Positions 1-8,071 of a DNA stretch of 64,000 nt are shown here, piece by piece (within the stretch, counting starts at the first letter, position 1; every line of letters starts with the position of its first letter). The stretch comes from Pedobacter fastidiosus (GTDB lineage Bacteria; Bacteroidota; Bacteroidia; Sphingobacteriales; Sphingobacteriaceae). Both the position numbers and the translations under genes were made by a program. Location of the stretch: assembly GCF_014306625.1 (NCBI RefSeq), contig NZ_JACRYL010000002.1:104516-168515 (forward strand). The letters run 5' to 3'. Under the pieces are notes generated by a model that worked only from the letters and a program-made list of their open reading frames with translations, made no database searches and was not told the origin of the DNA.

Positions 1-1430
1 ATCTGATTAATATATCCTGCCGGATAAGCGTAAATAATGGCATCAGTTAAATCACGTTTGAAACCTGCTACTCTTAAAGTAAATTTCTCATCCGCAAAAT
101 TGAAGTTTACCCCTGCTTCGTAATTTTGAGATTTCTCTGGTTTAAGACTCAAATTAGCGCCAAACTGACCGAAAAGCATGCTTAATGTTGGAATTTTGAA
201 TGCTGTTGACACTGTTCCAAATAATTTAACTTCTTTAATAATGTTGATGCTTGGGGTTATTGAATAAGTATAGTTTTCTCCATATTGTTCATGTTTATTA
301 TAACGACCACCAACTTCTAAATTAAATACGCTTAAATCGTGCAAGAATAATGATCCGTAAGCAGCAAAAATATTAGTTTCTGGTTTATTCGTACCTGATG
401 TTAGTTTCATCACACGGTTATCAATTCCTACCAATAAATCTAACTTGTTTCCAAGCTTTTGATTATAAAATAAATCGATTAACGAGATTTTACCTTGGCC
501 AACACTTGGAAAAGAAGTATGAGAATCATTTAAAGTACTTTCGTAACTGTAGTTTAAAGTAACTTTACCCGTGTTAAATTCATATTTAGCATTTGTTCCG
601 GCAGCTACGTTTTTTAAAATGGAATAGTTATTTGCATCAGCAAAAGAACCACCATCAAAATTATAATTGCCACGGAAATAACGCACAAAAGGATTAATTG
701 AAAAGTGTTTATCCAATTGGATTCCAAAATTCGCGTTTACACCATCACTTTTAAAACCGTCTTTATCGAATACTGTTGTGTTGCCAACTGGATTTGCTGC
801 TTCTGATATTCCATCGGTTTTATTGTGAGTATAGTTTACGTTATAAGAAAAACCTTCTACCGCACCATTTAAACCAATTGTTCCTTTGTAGGTTTCGTAA
901 CTACCAGCACTTGCCACGCCATAAATGGTATTTCCTTTTGGTCCGCCTTTTTTAGTAATGATGTTGATTACACCTCCAACAGCATCAGATCCATAAATAG
1001 TTGATTGTCCACCTCTTAAAATCTCGATGTGATCAATTTGATCGATTGAAAATAAACGTAAGTCGAAAGCGCCACCATTTCCTGATGGGTCATTTTGAAC
1101 AATTCCATCAATTAATACCACCGCATAAGCACTTCCCGCACCGCGGAAAAACACAGATTTGTTTTGCCCAGGATTACTGCTAGAACCAGCAACAATGATT
1201 CCTGCTTGCTCGCTAATTAATTCTGGAAGAGATTTACCATGACTGCGATCTAAAGTTTCTCTACTAATGATAGATACTACTTTACCGGTTTGTGATTGTT
1301 TTTGATCGTTTTTTGTTGCAGAAATTACAACGTCTTTAAGTTTTAAAGTGTCTTGAGCACTAGCCAATTGACTAATCGTTAATTGTGCAAACCCTAGGCC
1401 AGCTACAATTAAAATTCTTTTTTTGTTCAT
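1..1430 (-). CDS. btuB: BtuB-type TonB-dependent receptor, C-terminus beyond window
   Basis: Outer membrane receptor for TonB-driven uptake, most likely of cobalamin or another corrinoid. The reverse strand reads openly from an ATG at 1430 to the window edge (476 codons seen, no stop). The start MNKKRILIVAGLGFAQ is a signal peptide, followed near residue 30 by a TonB-box-like stretch (DVVISATK). The plug domain shows LPELISEQAGI, RGAGSGYAVVLIDGI and YGSDAVGGVINIITK, typical of the BtuB/CirA group. The visible barrel ends at ...YPAGYINQ, so roughly the last 120-150 residues are missing. A cobalamin riboswitch precedes the gene, which makes corrinoid the likely substrate (established for this riboswitch class). 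The rest of any B12 operon lies outside the window. Confidence 0.9.
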   Translation of the reverse strand, partial: MNKKRILIVAGLGFAQLTISQLASAQDTLKLKDVVISATKNDQKQSQTGKVVSIISRETLDRSHGKSLPELISEQAGIIVAGSSSNPGQNKSVFFRGAGSAYAVVLIDGIVQNDPSGNGGAFDLRLFSIDQIDHIEILRGGQSTIYGSDAVGGVINIITKKGGPKGNTIYGVASAGSYETYKGTIGLNGAVEGFSYNVNYTHNKTDGISEAANPVGNTTVFDKDGFKSDGVNANFGIQLDKHFSINPFVRYFRGNYNFDGGSFADANNYSILKNVAAGTNAKYEFNTGKVTLNYSYESTLNDSHTSFPSVGQGKISLIDLFYNQKLGNKLDLLVGIDNRVMKLTSGTNKPETNIFAAYGSLFLHDLSVFNLEVGGRYNKHEQYGENYTYSITPSINIIKEVKLFGTVSTAFKIPTLSMLFGQFGANLSLKPEKSQNYEAGVNFNFADEKFTLRVAGFKRDLTDAIIYAYPAGYINQ

Positions 1431-1543
1431 TTGATTGTGAGTTTTACCCACAGCCAACAGATTAGAAAAGGAAATGAAAATACGTAAACGTTATGTACCT
1501 CAATCCTAGCTTCAATCCCCGAAAGCTATGAAATTATACGCTA

Positions 1544-1702
1544 AGGCAGGTCTTCTGACTTGCTCCCGATTTTTTCTGCCTTCCCGTTTAGTTATTGAAC
1601 AGTGGCATTTAGATTGAAAAATCGTTAAAGAGCTTACAGCTGCGGGACAGTTGCAGAATTACACTGCATTCCCTTTTAATCCCGATTGTAAAGTCGGGAA
1701 CC
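1544..1702 (-). promoter_or_regulatory. Cobalamin (AdoCbl) riboswitch upstream of btuB
   Basis: Read on the minus strand, the leader contains the hallmark blocks in order: GGGAATGCAGTGTAATTCTG, then ACTGTCCCGCAGCTGTAAG, then the B12-box core GCCACTGT, and finally GAGCAAGTCAGAAGACCTGCC, which closes the core. These match the cobalamin riboswitch consensus and lie about 115 nt before the receptor start. The ends are estimated from the conserved blocks. A short stem (CCCGACTTTACAATCGGG) lies at its 5' side. Binding of adenosylcobalamin should reduce btuB expression. Confidence 0.92.
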
Positions 1703-1804
1703 AAAAGCGCTGCAAAAGTAGTAAAATAAAGGGTACTGTAAAATGGATGTTGGATTATGGCTTTATTCCGTCAAAATTTTAACTTTAAAAATCAATCCTA
1801 TATC

Positions 1805-3055
1805 ATGAAAAAATTAGTTTTCTTTCTATTTTCTTTAATTAGTTTATCGGCTATGGCTCAAAAAACAGATACGATTTTCTTGCATAAATTAATGGAATCG
1901 AAACCTGAACTTTTTCAATCCGTTCTAAACCATCCAGATAAAAACCAAGTTCAGATTTTATATACTCAAGTAAATCGCGATGCGAAAAACGTCCCTCATT
2001 TTAAAAGCTTCAGTTACAATCTTAATCCAAAACACTACTTCTATCCAGCCAGTACGGTAAAACTTGCTGCAGTAGTTTTTGCTTTAGAAAAAGTAAATCG
2101 GCTAAAATCTACTGGCTTAACGGTAAAAAGCACGATGATAACGGATAGCGCTTATAAAGGACAAACTAAAGTTTTGACCGATACTAGTGCCAAAAATGGT
2201 TTGCCATCCATTGAACATTATATCAAAAAGATTCTTTTAACCAGTGATAACGATGCTTTTAATAGATTATTCGAGTTTATTGGCCGAGCAGAAATTAATG
2301 CCAAGTTGAAAAAAGATGGTTTAAATGAGAGTAGAATCTTGAACCGGCTGGCGATCGGTGATGCTGGAGAATCAGCAAAACACACGAACCCAATCAAATT
2401 TTATAATGGAGATAAGGTGGTTTATAATCAAGAAGCGCAGTACGATCCGAAGGAATATGAATTAGATTTAACCAACTTGGTGATGGGAAAGGGTTATATG
2501 GATAGCACAGATAAATTGGTAAATAAGCCGTTCAATTTAGCGGACAAAAACGCTTTCGCTATTAACGATCAACAAAAATTGATGCAGAAGTTAATTTCTC
2601 CTGAGGCTTTTCCCCTTAAAGAAAGGTTTAATTTGACAGCAGAAGATTATGAGTTGATTTACACTTATATGAGTAAGTTCCCTACTGAAAGCGGATATCC
2701 AAAGTATGATCCAAGAGAATTTTGGGCAACTTATGCTAAGATGTTATATTATGGAAGAGAAAAGGATGTGGCATTGGACCCGAACATTAGAATATTTAAT
2801 AAGTACGGCGATAGCTATGGTTTTATTATTGACAACTCTTACTTCGTTGATTTTAAAAATGGAATCGAATACTTTTTAACAGCCGTTATTCAAAGTAATG
2901 AGGATGGAATTTTTAACGATAATAAATATGAATACGATACGGTTTGTTTTCCATTTATGAAAAACTTAGGCAGAAGTATTTACGAATTAGAACTTAAAAG
3001 AAATAAAAAGTACAAACCAGATTTGAGCAAGTTTAAAATGGATTATAGAAATTAG
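1805..3055 (+). CDS. Exported class A beta-lactamase-like serine hydrolase
   Basis: The start is placed at 1805 because this Met opens a clear signal peptide (MKKLVFFLFSLISLSAMAQ), while the upstream in-frame Met at 1757 would hide it. The mature protein has the penicillin-binding fold signature: PASTVK with Ser83 and Lys86 (SxxK) and TSDND with Ser147-Asp148-Asn149 (SDN). A canonical KTG/KSG triad is not obvious; NKYGDSYG near residue 347 may be its counterpart. At 416 aa it is much longer than a true class A beta-lactamase (about 290 aa), with extra sequence between the SDN motif and the C-terminus. Family knowledge supports a periplasmic serine hydrolase, possibly a peptidase or esterase. 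Antibiotic resistance should not be assumed. No co-oriented close neighbour is seen. Confidence 0.75.
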   Translation: MKKLVFFLFSLISLSAMAQKTDTIFLHKLMESKPELFQSVLNHPDKNQVQILYTQVNRDAKNVPHFKSFSYNLNPKHYFYPASTVKLAAVVFALEKVNRLKSTGLTVKSTMITDSAYKGQTKVLTDTSAKNGLPSIEHYIKKILLTSDNDAFNRLFEFIGRAEINAKLKKDGLNESRILNRLAIGDAGESAKHTNPIKFYNGDKVVYNQEAQYDPKEYELDLTNLVMGKGYMDSTDKLVNKPFNLADKNAFAINDQQKLMQKLISPEAFPLKERFNLTAEDYELIYTYMSKFPTESGYPKYDPREFWATYAKMLYYGREKDVALDPNIRIFNKYGDSYGFIIDNSYFVDFKNGIEYFLTAVIQSNEDGIFNDNKYEYDTVCFPFMKNLGRSIYELELKRNKKYKPDLSKFKMDYRN

Positions 3056-3208
3056 AAAAAGGATCTATATTTTTAAGAAGACAGCCTAAAGAAATCTAAA
3101 AAATCACTGCTTCTTCTTTTCGAATCAGCATTTTAATGGTAATTATTTCAGTCTGAAAATATTGGGATTTCGATCTATTCAACATCTTACATTTTCCATT
3201 AAAAACTA

Positions 3209-3216
3209 TATCTTTG
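3209..3216 (+). promoter_or_regulatory. Bacteroidetes -7 box for lepA
   Basis: TATCTTTG matches the TAnnTTTG consensus of the Bacteroidetes primary sigma factor. Only 7 nt separate it from the lepA ATG at 3224, so transcription would start at or within a few bases of the start codon, giving a leaderless or nearly leaderless mRNA. No good -33 TTTG is visible, which lowers confidence. Confidence 0.5.
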
Positions 3217-3223
3217 CGCAAAG

Positions 3224-5011
3224 ATGAAGCATATACGTAATTTTTGCATTATTGCACATATAGACCACGGAAAGAGCACTCTGGCCGATAGGTTGTTAGA
3301 ATATACCGAGACGATTTCTAAGCGTGAAGCGCAGGCGCAATTGCTCGACAACATGGATTTAGAGCGTGAGAGAGGCATAACGATTAAAAGTCATGCCATA
3401 CAAATGAACTACAAAGTTGGGGATATTGAATACAATTTCAACCTGATTGATACTCCAGGACACGTAGATTTTTCTTATGAAGTTTCTCGTTCTATCGCTG
3501 CTTGCGAGGGTGCTTTACTTATTGTTGATGCATCTCAAGGGATTCAGGCTCAGACGATTTCTAATTTATATTTGGCTTTAGAGCATGATTTAGAAATCAT
3601 TCCAATTTTAAATAAGATGGATTTGCCTGGGGCAATGCCTGAGGAAGTTAAAGATCAGATTATTGATTTAATTGGCTGTAAAAGAGAAGATATTATTCCT
3701 GCATCTGGTAAAACCGGACTTGGGATTCCTGATATTATTCAAGCCATTGTAGATCGTGTTCCTGCACCTGTTGGCGATCCAGAAGCGCCATTACAAGCAC
3801 TAATTTTCGACTCAGTTTTTAACTCTTTCAGAGGTATTATTGCTTACTATAAGGTGGTAAATGGTCAGATTAAAAAGGGAGATAAAGTTAAATTCATCAA
3901 TACTGGTAAGCAATATTTAGCAGATGAAGTTGGCATTTTGAAACTAGATATGTCACCAAGGAGCGTTGTCAAAACCGGCGATGTAGGTTACATTATTTCA
4001 GGGATTAAAGAAGCTCGTGAGGTTAAGGTTGGTGATACTATAACAACTGTAGAAAGACCATCTTTAGAATCTATACAAGGTTTTGAAGAAGTTAAACCAA
4101 TGGTTTTTGCAGGTATTTATCCAGTTGATACGGATGAATACGAAGAATTGCGTGAGGCAATGCACAAGCTACAACTGAATGATGCATCGATTGTTTTCGA
4201 GCCAGAAAGTTCTGCAGCTTTAGGCTTTGGTTTCCGTTGCGGATTCTTAGGTATGTTGCACATGGAAATTGTTCAGGAACGTTTAGAGCGTGAATTCGAC
4301 ATGACGGTTATTACAACCGTTCCCAACGTTTCTTACATTGCACACACTACAAAAGGCGATGAATTTATAGTAAATAATCCATCAGATTTGCCAGACCCAA
4401 GTAAATTGGATTCGGTAGAAGAACCTTTCATTAAGGCAAATATTATTACCAAGGCCGAATTTGTTGGTCCTGTAATGTCGCTTTGTATTCAAAAAAGAGG
4501 AACAATTATCAACCAATCTTATTTAACATCTGATAGAGTTGAATTGATTTTTGAAATGCCCATGGCTGAAATTGTATTCGATTTTTACGACAAGCTGAAA
4601 ACGATTTCCAAAGGTTATGCCTCTTTTGATTACCATCAAATCGGTTACCGAAAATCGGACTTAGTTCGATTGGATTTATTATTGAACGAAGAGCCTGTTG
4701 ATGCTTTATCTTCATTGATTCACAGAAGTAACGCTTACGATTTTGGAAAGAAAATTTGCGAGAAATTGAGAGAATTGATTCCGCGTCAGCAGTTTGAAAT
4801 TAAAATACAGGCGTCAATCGGTGCTAAAGTTATTGCCCGTGAAACGCTTAGTGCTTTACGTAAAGACGTTACCGCTAAATGTTATGGTGGCGATATTTCG
4901 CGTAAACGTAAGTTATTGGAAAAACAGAAAAAAGGTAAAAAACGCATGCGCCAAGTTGGGAATGTAGAGATTCCACAAAGTGCATTTATGGCGGTTTTGA
5001 AATTGGATTAA
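3224..5011 (+). CDS. lepA: Elongation factor 4 (LepA) GTPase
   Basis: Ribosome-associated translational GTPase that acts on translocation and initiation under stress. At 595 aa it has the family's usual length. Motifs run in order: G1 AHIDHGKST (residues 11-19), switch [11 protein letters not shown]3 DTPGHVDF, G4 NKMDLPGA, then the EF-G-like domains II, III and V, and the LepA-specific C-terminal domain with its basic region ([16 protein letters not shown]) and final [15 protein letters not shown]. The ATG at 3224 fits both the family's N-terminus ([16 protein letters not shown]) and the promoter box just upstream. The gene is followed by a GC-rich inverted repeat and folD, but co-transcription is uncertain. 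Confidence 0.98.
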   Translation: MKHIRNFCIIAHIDHGKSTLADRLLEYTETISKREAQAQLLDNMDLERERGITIKSHAIQMNYKVGDIEYNFNLIDTPGHVDFSYEVSRSIAACEGALLIVDASQGIQAQTISNLYLALEHDLEIIPILNKMDLPGAMPEEVKDQIIDLIGCKREDIIPASGKTGLGIPDIIQAIVDRVPAPVGDPEAPLQALIFDSVFNSFRGIIAYYKVVNGQIKKGDKVKFINTGKQYLADEVGILKLDMSPRSVVKTGDVGYIISGIKEAREVKVGDTITTVERPSLESIQGFEEVKPMVFAGIYPVDTDEYEELREAMHKLQLNDASIVFEPESSAALGFGFRCGFLGMLHMEIVQERLEREFDMTVITTVPNVSYIAHTTKGDEFIVNNPSDLPDPSKLDSVEEPFIKANIITKAEFVGPVMSLCIQKRGTIINQSYLTSDRVELIFEMPMAEIVFDFYDKLKTISKGYASFDYHQIGYRKSDLVRLDLLLNEEPVDALSSLIHRSNAYDFGKKICEKLRELIPRQQFEIKIQASIGAKVIARETLSALRKDVTAKCYGGDISRKRKLLEKQKKGKKRMRQVGNVEIPQSAFMAVLKLD

Positions 5012-5038
5012 CCCCCTAGCCCCCTAAAGGGGGAACTC
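5012..5038. repeat. GC-rich interspersed repeat, copy 1 (inverted relative to copy 2)
   Basis: CCCCCTAGCCCCCTAAAGGG and following bases directly after the lepA stop contain the palindrome CCCCCTAAAGGGGG. The C/G blocks stand out against the AT-rich surroundings. A second, inverted and slightly diverged copy lies at 5146-5172. Short elements of this kind are common in Bacteroidetes genomes (background knowledge). Confidence 0.8.
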
Positions 5039-5128
5039 AAAACAAGTTGGAAAGGCTTGTTGCAGAACAAAGTGGTTACTAATTGGTTTTTCTTTAAAAA
5101 AAATATAAACATATTACGAGCAAGTTGT

Positions 5129-6049
5129 ATGAACGATGGAAATTCAAGTTCCCCTTTAGGGGATTTAGGGGTACTATTAGATGGTAAATACGTATCAGAA
5201 AAAGTTAAAATTCAAATTGCAGAAGAAGCTGCAGAATTTTTGAATACAACAGGCAGAAAGCCACACTTGGTTGCCATTTTAGTGGGTAACGATGGCGGAA
5301 GCGAAACTTATGTTGCTAGCAAAATGAAAAACTGTGAAAAGGTAGGATTTAAATCTTCACTCCACAGATATGATAATACAGTAACTGAAGCTGAATTATT
5401 GGCTAAAATTGAAGAAATTAATCAAGATGCTGATGTTGATGGGTTAATTGTTCAGTTGCCTTTACCAAAACACATCGACCCAGAAAAAGTTACTGAAACG
5501 ATAGATTATCGCAAAGATGTGGATGGTTTTCATCCTGTTAATTTGGGTAGAATGATGCGTAATTTGCCTTGTTTTATCCCCGCAACGCCTTATGGTATTT
5601 TATTGATGTTACAGGAATACAATATTGATACCACCGGAATGCATTGCGTTGTAGTTGGTAGAAGTAATATTGTAGGTAGCCCGATGAGTATTTTAATGGC
5701 TCGTAATGCCAATCCGGGAAACTGTACTGTAACGCTTACCCATTCACGTACAAAAGACTTAAAGGAACAGGTTTTACAGGCTGATATTATTATCGCGGCT
5801 ATTGGTAAGAAGAACTTCATTACTGCTGATATGGTTAAACCTGGTGCAATTATTATTGATGTAGGTATTAATCGCGAAACTTCTACGGAAACAAAATCTG
5901 GATTTAAGCTTTATGGAGATGTTGATTTCGAAAACGTAGCGCCAAAGGCATCTTATATTACGCCTGTTCCTGGTGGCGTAGGTTTAATGACCATTGTTGG
6001 TTTGCTTAAAAATACTTTAGCATCAGCGAGAAAAGAAATTTATTCTTAA
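5129..6049 (+). CDS. folD: Bifunctional methylene-THF dehydrogenase / methenyl-THF cyclohydrolase
   Basis: Cytosolic one-carbon enzyme converting 5,10-methylene-THF to 10-formyl-THF with NADP. From the ATG at 5129 it is 306 aa. The FolD core begins at [12 protein letters not shown], followed by the catalytic segment [13 protein letters not shown], the [14 protein letters not shown] signature, [12 protein letters not shown], the Rossmann segment [13 protein letters not shown] and the C-terminal [12 protein letters not shown]. The start is odd. Family members normally begin a few residues before LLDG, but here about 17 residues precede it, partly encoded by an interspersed repeat (SSPLGDLGV). 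No in-frame ATG lies closer. The longer reading from 5057 would add still more atypical sequence. Confidence 0.93.
   Translation: MNDGNSSSPLGDLGVLLDGKYVSEKVKIQIAEEAAEFLNTTGRKPHLVAILVGNDGGSETYVASKMKNCEKVGFKSSLHRYDNTVTEAELLAKIEEINQDADVDGLIVQLPLPKHIDPEKVTETIDYRKDVDGFHPVNLGRMMRNLPCFIPATPYGILLMLQEYNIDTTGMHCVVVGRSNIVGSPMSILMARNANPGNCTVTLTHSRTKDLKEQVLQADIIIAAIGKKNFITADMVKPGAIIIDVGINRETSTETKSGFKLYGDVDFENVAPKASYITPVPGGVGLMTIVGLLKNTLASARKEIYS
5146..5172. repeat. GC-rich interspersed repeat, copy 2, inside the folD 5' coding region
   Basis: AAGTTCCCCTTTAGGGGATT and following bases are the diverged reverse complement of the element at 5012-5038, containing the palindrome CCCCTTTAGGGG. It is read through in frame by folD as part of its N-terminus. 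The two copies could pair as RNA around the folD start at 5129. Confidence 0.75.
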
Positions 6050-6088
6050 GCTACAAAATTAAAGTTTAAAGCTCATACTACAAAATAC

Positions 6089-6121
6089 TAAAAACCAACT
6101 CAAATATTGAGTTGGTTTTTT
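6089..6121 (+). terminator. Terminator after folD
   Basis: Strong hairpin AAAACCAACTCAA / TTGAGTTGGTTTT with a T-run on the 3' side, 40 nt after the folD stop and before the toxin-antitoxin pair. Confidence 0.85.
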
Positions 6122-6155
6122 ACGTATTAATATTTTTACTTTCACGTGTAATTAT

Positions 6156-6163
6156 TATATTTG
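6156..6163 (+). promoter_or_regulatory. -7 box for the DUF6364/PIN operon
   Basis: TATATTTG matches TAnnTTTG and lies 19 nt before the antitoxin ATG. It is followed by TTTATATAATAAG, an AT-rich partly palindromic stretch that could be an autoregulatory operator (inference). Confidence 0.5.
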
Positions 6164-6182
6164 TTTATATAATAAGAAGATA

Positions 6183-6443
6183 ATGGATTCGAAACTAACT
6201 TTAAGCTTTAACCAAGATGTAGTTATTAAGGCTAAAAAATACGCCGCTGATAACAATATTAGCTTATCGCGTTTAATTGAGCATTTACTAACTCAGGTTA
6301 CTGCCAGTGATTATAAATCATTAGAAGATTACCCTATTTCTGATTGGGTGAGCATGGTTGCAGAGGGCGAAGTAGAATATAAAAAAACTGTTAAGGCTGG
6401 GCGTAAAGCATCAAAAGATGAATTCTTTTCTTCTAAAAAGTAA
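6183..6443 (+). CDS. DUF6364-type antitoxin
   Basis: Small 86-aa protein opening MDSKLTLSFNQDVVIKAKKYAADNNISLSRLIEHLL, the ribbon-helix-helix-like pattern of DUF6364 proteins that sit upstream of PIN-domain toxins. Its beta strand (KLTLSF) should pair with a second copy to contact the operator, and the two following helices complete the fold. The C-terminal half (about residues 45-86) is charged and probably wraps around the toxin. It lies 3 nt before the PIN gene and has its own promoter box, so the pair is probably autoregulated, as is usual for type II modules. Confidence 0.85.
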   Translation: MDSKLTLSFNQDVVIKAKKYAADNNISLSRLIEHLLTQVTASDYKSLEDYPISDWVSMVAEGEVEYKKTVKAGRKASKDEFFSSKK

Positions 6444-6446
6444 TTG

Positions 6447-6866
6447 ATGAAGATATTTTTAGACGCAAATGTATTGGTTTCAGTGCTGAATAAAGAATAT
6501 CCTCTTTTCACTTATTCTTCGAGAATTTTAAGTCTTGCATCGCATCCAAAATTTGATGTCTACACCTCTCCTCTTTGTTTGGCTATAGCTTTTTACTTTG
6601 CAGAAAAGAAACATAAATCGCAATTAGCGAAACAGAAAATCGATTTGCTTTGCCAGCACATTAAAATTGCTGAAAATCTCTCAAGAGGTGTTTCTGAGAC
6701 ACTTTCAAATAAATCTATTCATGATTTTGAAGATGGATTGGAATATTATGCAGCCGAATCTGTTGATTGTAAATGCATCATTACAGAAGATATTGAGGAT
6801 TTTTATTTTTCGGATATTGAAGTGTTGAATTGCCAAGCGTTTTTTAAAAGGTATTTGTTAAATTAA
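6447..6866 (+). CDS. PIN-domain toxin (VapC-like RNase)
   Basis: 139-aa partner of the preceding antitoxin. The N-terminus MKIFLDANVLVSVLN carries the first PIN acidic residue (Asp6) with the family's DxN pattern, and the C-terminal part IITEDIEDFYFSDIEVL carries the expected ITxDxxDF-like acidic motif. PIN toxins are Mg-dependent RNases cutting tRNA or rRNA (family knowledge); the target here is unknown. The ATG at 6447 is preferred over the in-frame TTG at 6444. The length is normal for a PIN protein and nothing appears truncated. Confidence 0.85.
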   Translation: MKIFLDANVLVSVLNKEYPLFTYSSRILSLASHPKFDVYTSPLCLAIAFYFAEKKHKSQLAKQKIDLLCQHIKIAENLSRGVSETLSNKSIHDFEDGLEYYAAESVDCKCIITEDIEDFYFSDIEVLNCQAFFKRYLLN

Positions 6867-6966
6867 ATATTCCGTCAGTTGAAACTGACGGCAAAGAATT
6901 GGAAATCAATTAAACAGATTTTCAACCCTGCAAAATTTCCTTGCCGTTTACTTTTGTCAACGGATG
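6867..6966. repeat. Palindromic repeat cluster between PIN gene and Rieske gene
   Basis: TCCGTCAGTTGAAACTGACG at 6870 onward is a perfect stem (CCGTCAGT/ACTGACGG). Its outer parts, TCCGT and ACGGCAA, are echoed in reverse at 6942-6966 by TTGCCGT and ACGGA. The 100-bp interval therefore resembles a degenerate inverted-repeat element enclosing a hairpin. It probably also ends transcription between these convergent genes. Confidence 0.55.
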
Positions 6967-6969
6967 ATA

Positions 6970-7305
6970 TTACCCCCATAGCTTACTCCACCAGCTCTCT
7001 TCAAAACCAACATATAATCCATCCTCTCGTAATTCGGTAGGATAAATATTGATGTAATCTCCCTGTCCTTCTGCTCCCCTTCCAGTTTCTAAATTGTATT
7101 CGTAACGATGAATAGGACAGATTAGATTTCCATTTTTACACCAACCACCATCAAAGTGTCCTCCAGCATGAGGACAGTAAGATTGGGTTGCAAAAATTTT
7201 ATCGGCATTGTTAACTATACAAACTTGCCTACCATCTACTGTGATTGTTTTTATCGAATCAATAGTTGGAATTTGTGCTTTATTTAGAACTTTAAACCAT
7301 CGCAT
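6970..7305 (-). CDS. Rieske [2Fe-2S] ferredoxin-like protein
   Basis: Stand-alone Rieske protein of 111 aa from the Met at 7305 (an upstream in-frame Met at 7323 is possible). The two cluster-binding boxes are plain: CPHAGG (Cys44, His46) and CPIHRYEY (Cys63, His66). It has no signal peptide or membrane segment, so it is a soluble cytoplasmic electron carrier. The sequence resembles NirD-like and biphenyl-dioxygenase-ferredoxin-like proteins, but no oxygenase or nitrite reductase gene is nearby. The physiological partner is unknown. Confidence 0.9.
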   Translation of the reverse strand: MRWFKVLNKAQIPTIDSIKTITVDGRQVCIVNNADKIFATQSYCPHAGGHFDGGWCKNGNLICPIHRYEYNLETGRGAEGQGDYINIYPTELREDGLYVGFEESWWSKLWG

Positions 7306-7412
7306 ATTGCTAAAATACGGCAAATAAATATCAGTGTTATTTCATCTTTGCATTAAATTTCGAAAGAGGAACCACTACACCATATTTTTTTAGGATATTT
7401 GCATCCTCAAAA

Positions 7413-8036
7413 ATGAAACAAGAAATACCAGAAGACGGCACATTACTTCCTTTAATGGAAGAATTTTATACCATACAGGGCGAAGGATTTAATACAGGAA
7501 AAGCGGCTTATTTTATTCGTTTGGGTGGTTGCGATGTAGGCTGTCACTGGTGCGATGTTAAAGAGAGTTGGGATGCAAACTTGCACCCATTAACCCTCTC
7601 AGATGTAATTGTTAATAATGCTGATCGATTTCCTGGAAAGGCAGTTGTAATTACGGGCGGCGAACCGTTAATTTATAATTTAGATTATTTAACCAATAAG
7701 TTGAAGGAAAGAGGAATTTTAACATTCATTGAAACTTCAGGTGCTTATCCCCTTTCTGGTAATTGGGACTGGATTTGTTTATCACCCAAAAAATTTAAGG
7801 CTCCTCGTCCAGATATTACGCCCTTTGCAAACGAACTTAAAGTTATCGTATTTAATAAAAGTGATTTTAAATGGGCTGAGGAATACGCAGCAATGGTTTC
7901 TCCAACTTGTAAATTATACCTACAGCCCGAATGGTCTAAATCAAAAGAAATTACACCAATGATTATCGAATATGTGATGGCAAACCCTAAATGGGAGATT
8001 TCTTTACAAACGCACAAATTTTTAAATATTCCATAA
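7413..8036 (+). CDS. queE: 7-carboxy-7-deazaguanine synthase (radical SAM)
   Basis: Radical SAM enzyme of queuosine/7-deazaguanine biosynthesis that converts 6-carboxytetrahydropterin to CDG. Its 207 aa fit the family. The cluster-binding cysteines are C40, C44 and C47 (GGCDVGCHWCDVKESW), the WCDVKESW being typical of Bacteroidetes QueE. EEFYTIQGEG precedes the cluster and ITGGEPL follows it. The C-terminal LYLQPEW and ISLQTHKFLNIP match the family's end. No other que gene is adjacent, although a YhhQ-type queuosine-precursor transporter is encoded at 46553-47323. Confidence 0.95.
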   Translation: MKQEIPEDGTLLPLMEEFYTIQGEGFNTGKAAYFIRLGGCDVGCHWCDVKESWDANLHPLTLSDVIVNNADRFPGKAVVITGGEPLIYNLDYLTNKLKERGILTFIETSGAYPLSGNWDWICLSPKKFKAPRPDITPFANELKVIVFNKSDFKWAEEYAAMVSPTCKLYLQPEWSKSKEITPMIIEYVMANPKWEISLQTHKFLNIP

Positions 8037-8071
8037 ATAGTTTACATTAGCTTTAACCAAATGTTAGTGTA

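Noticed and set aside
1757..1804. Start of the serine hydrolase at 1757
   Set aside because: The 16 extra residues would bury the signal peptide that begins at 1805.
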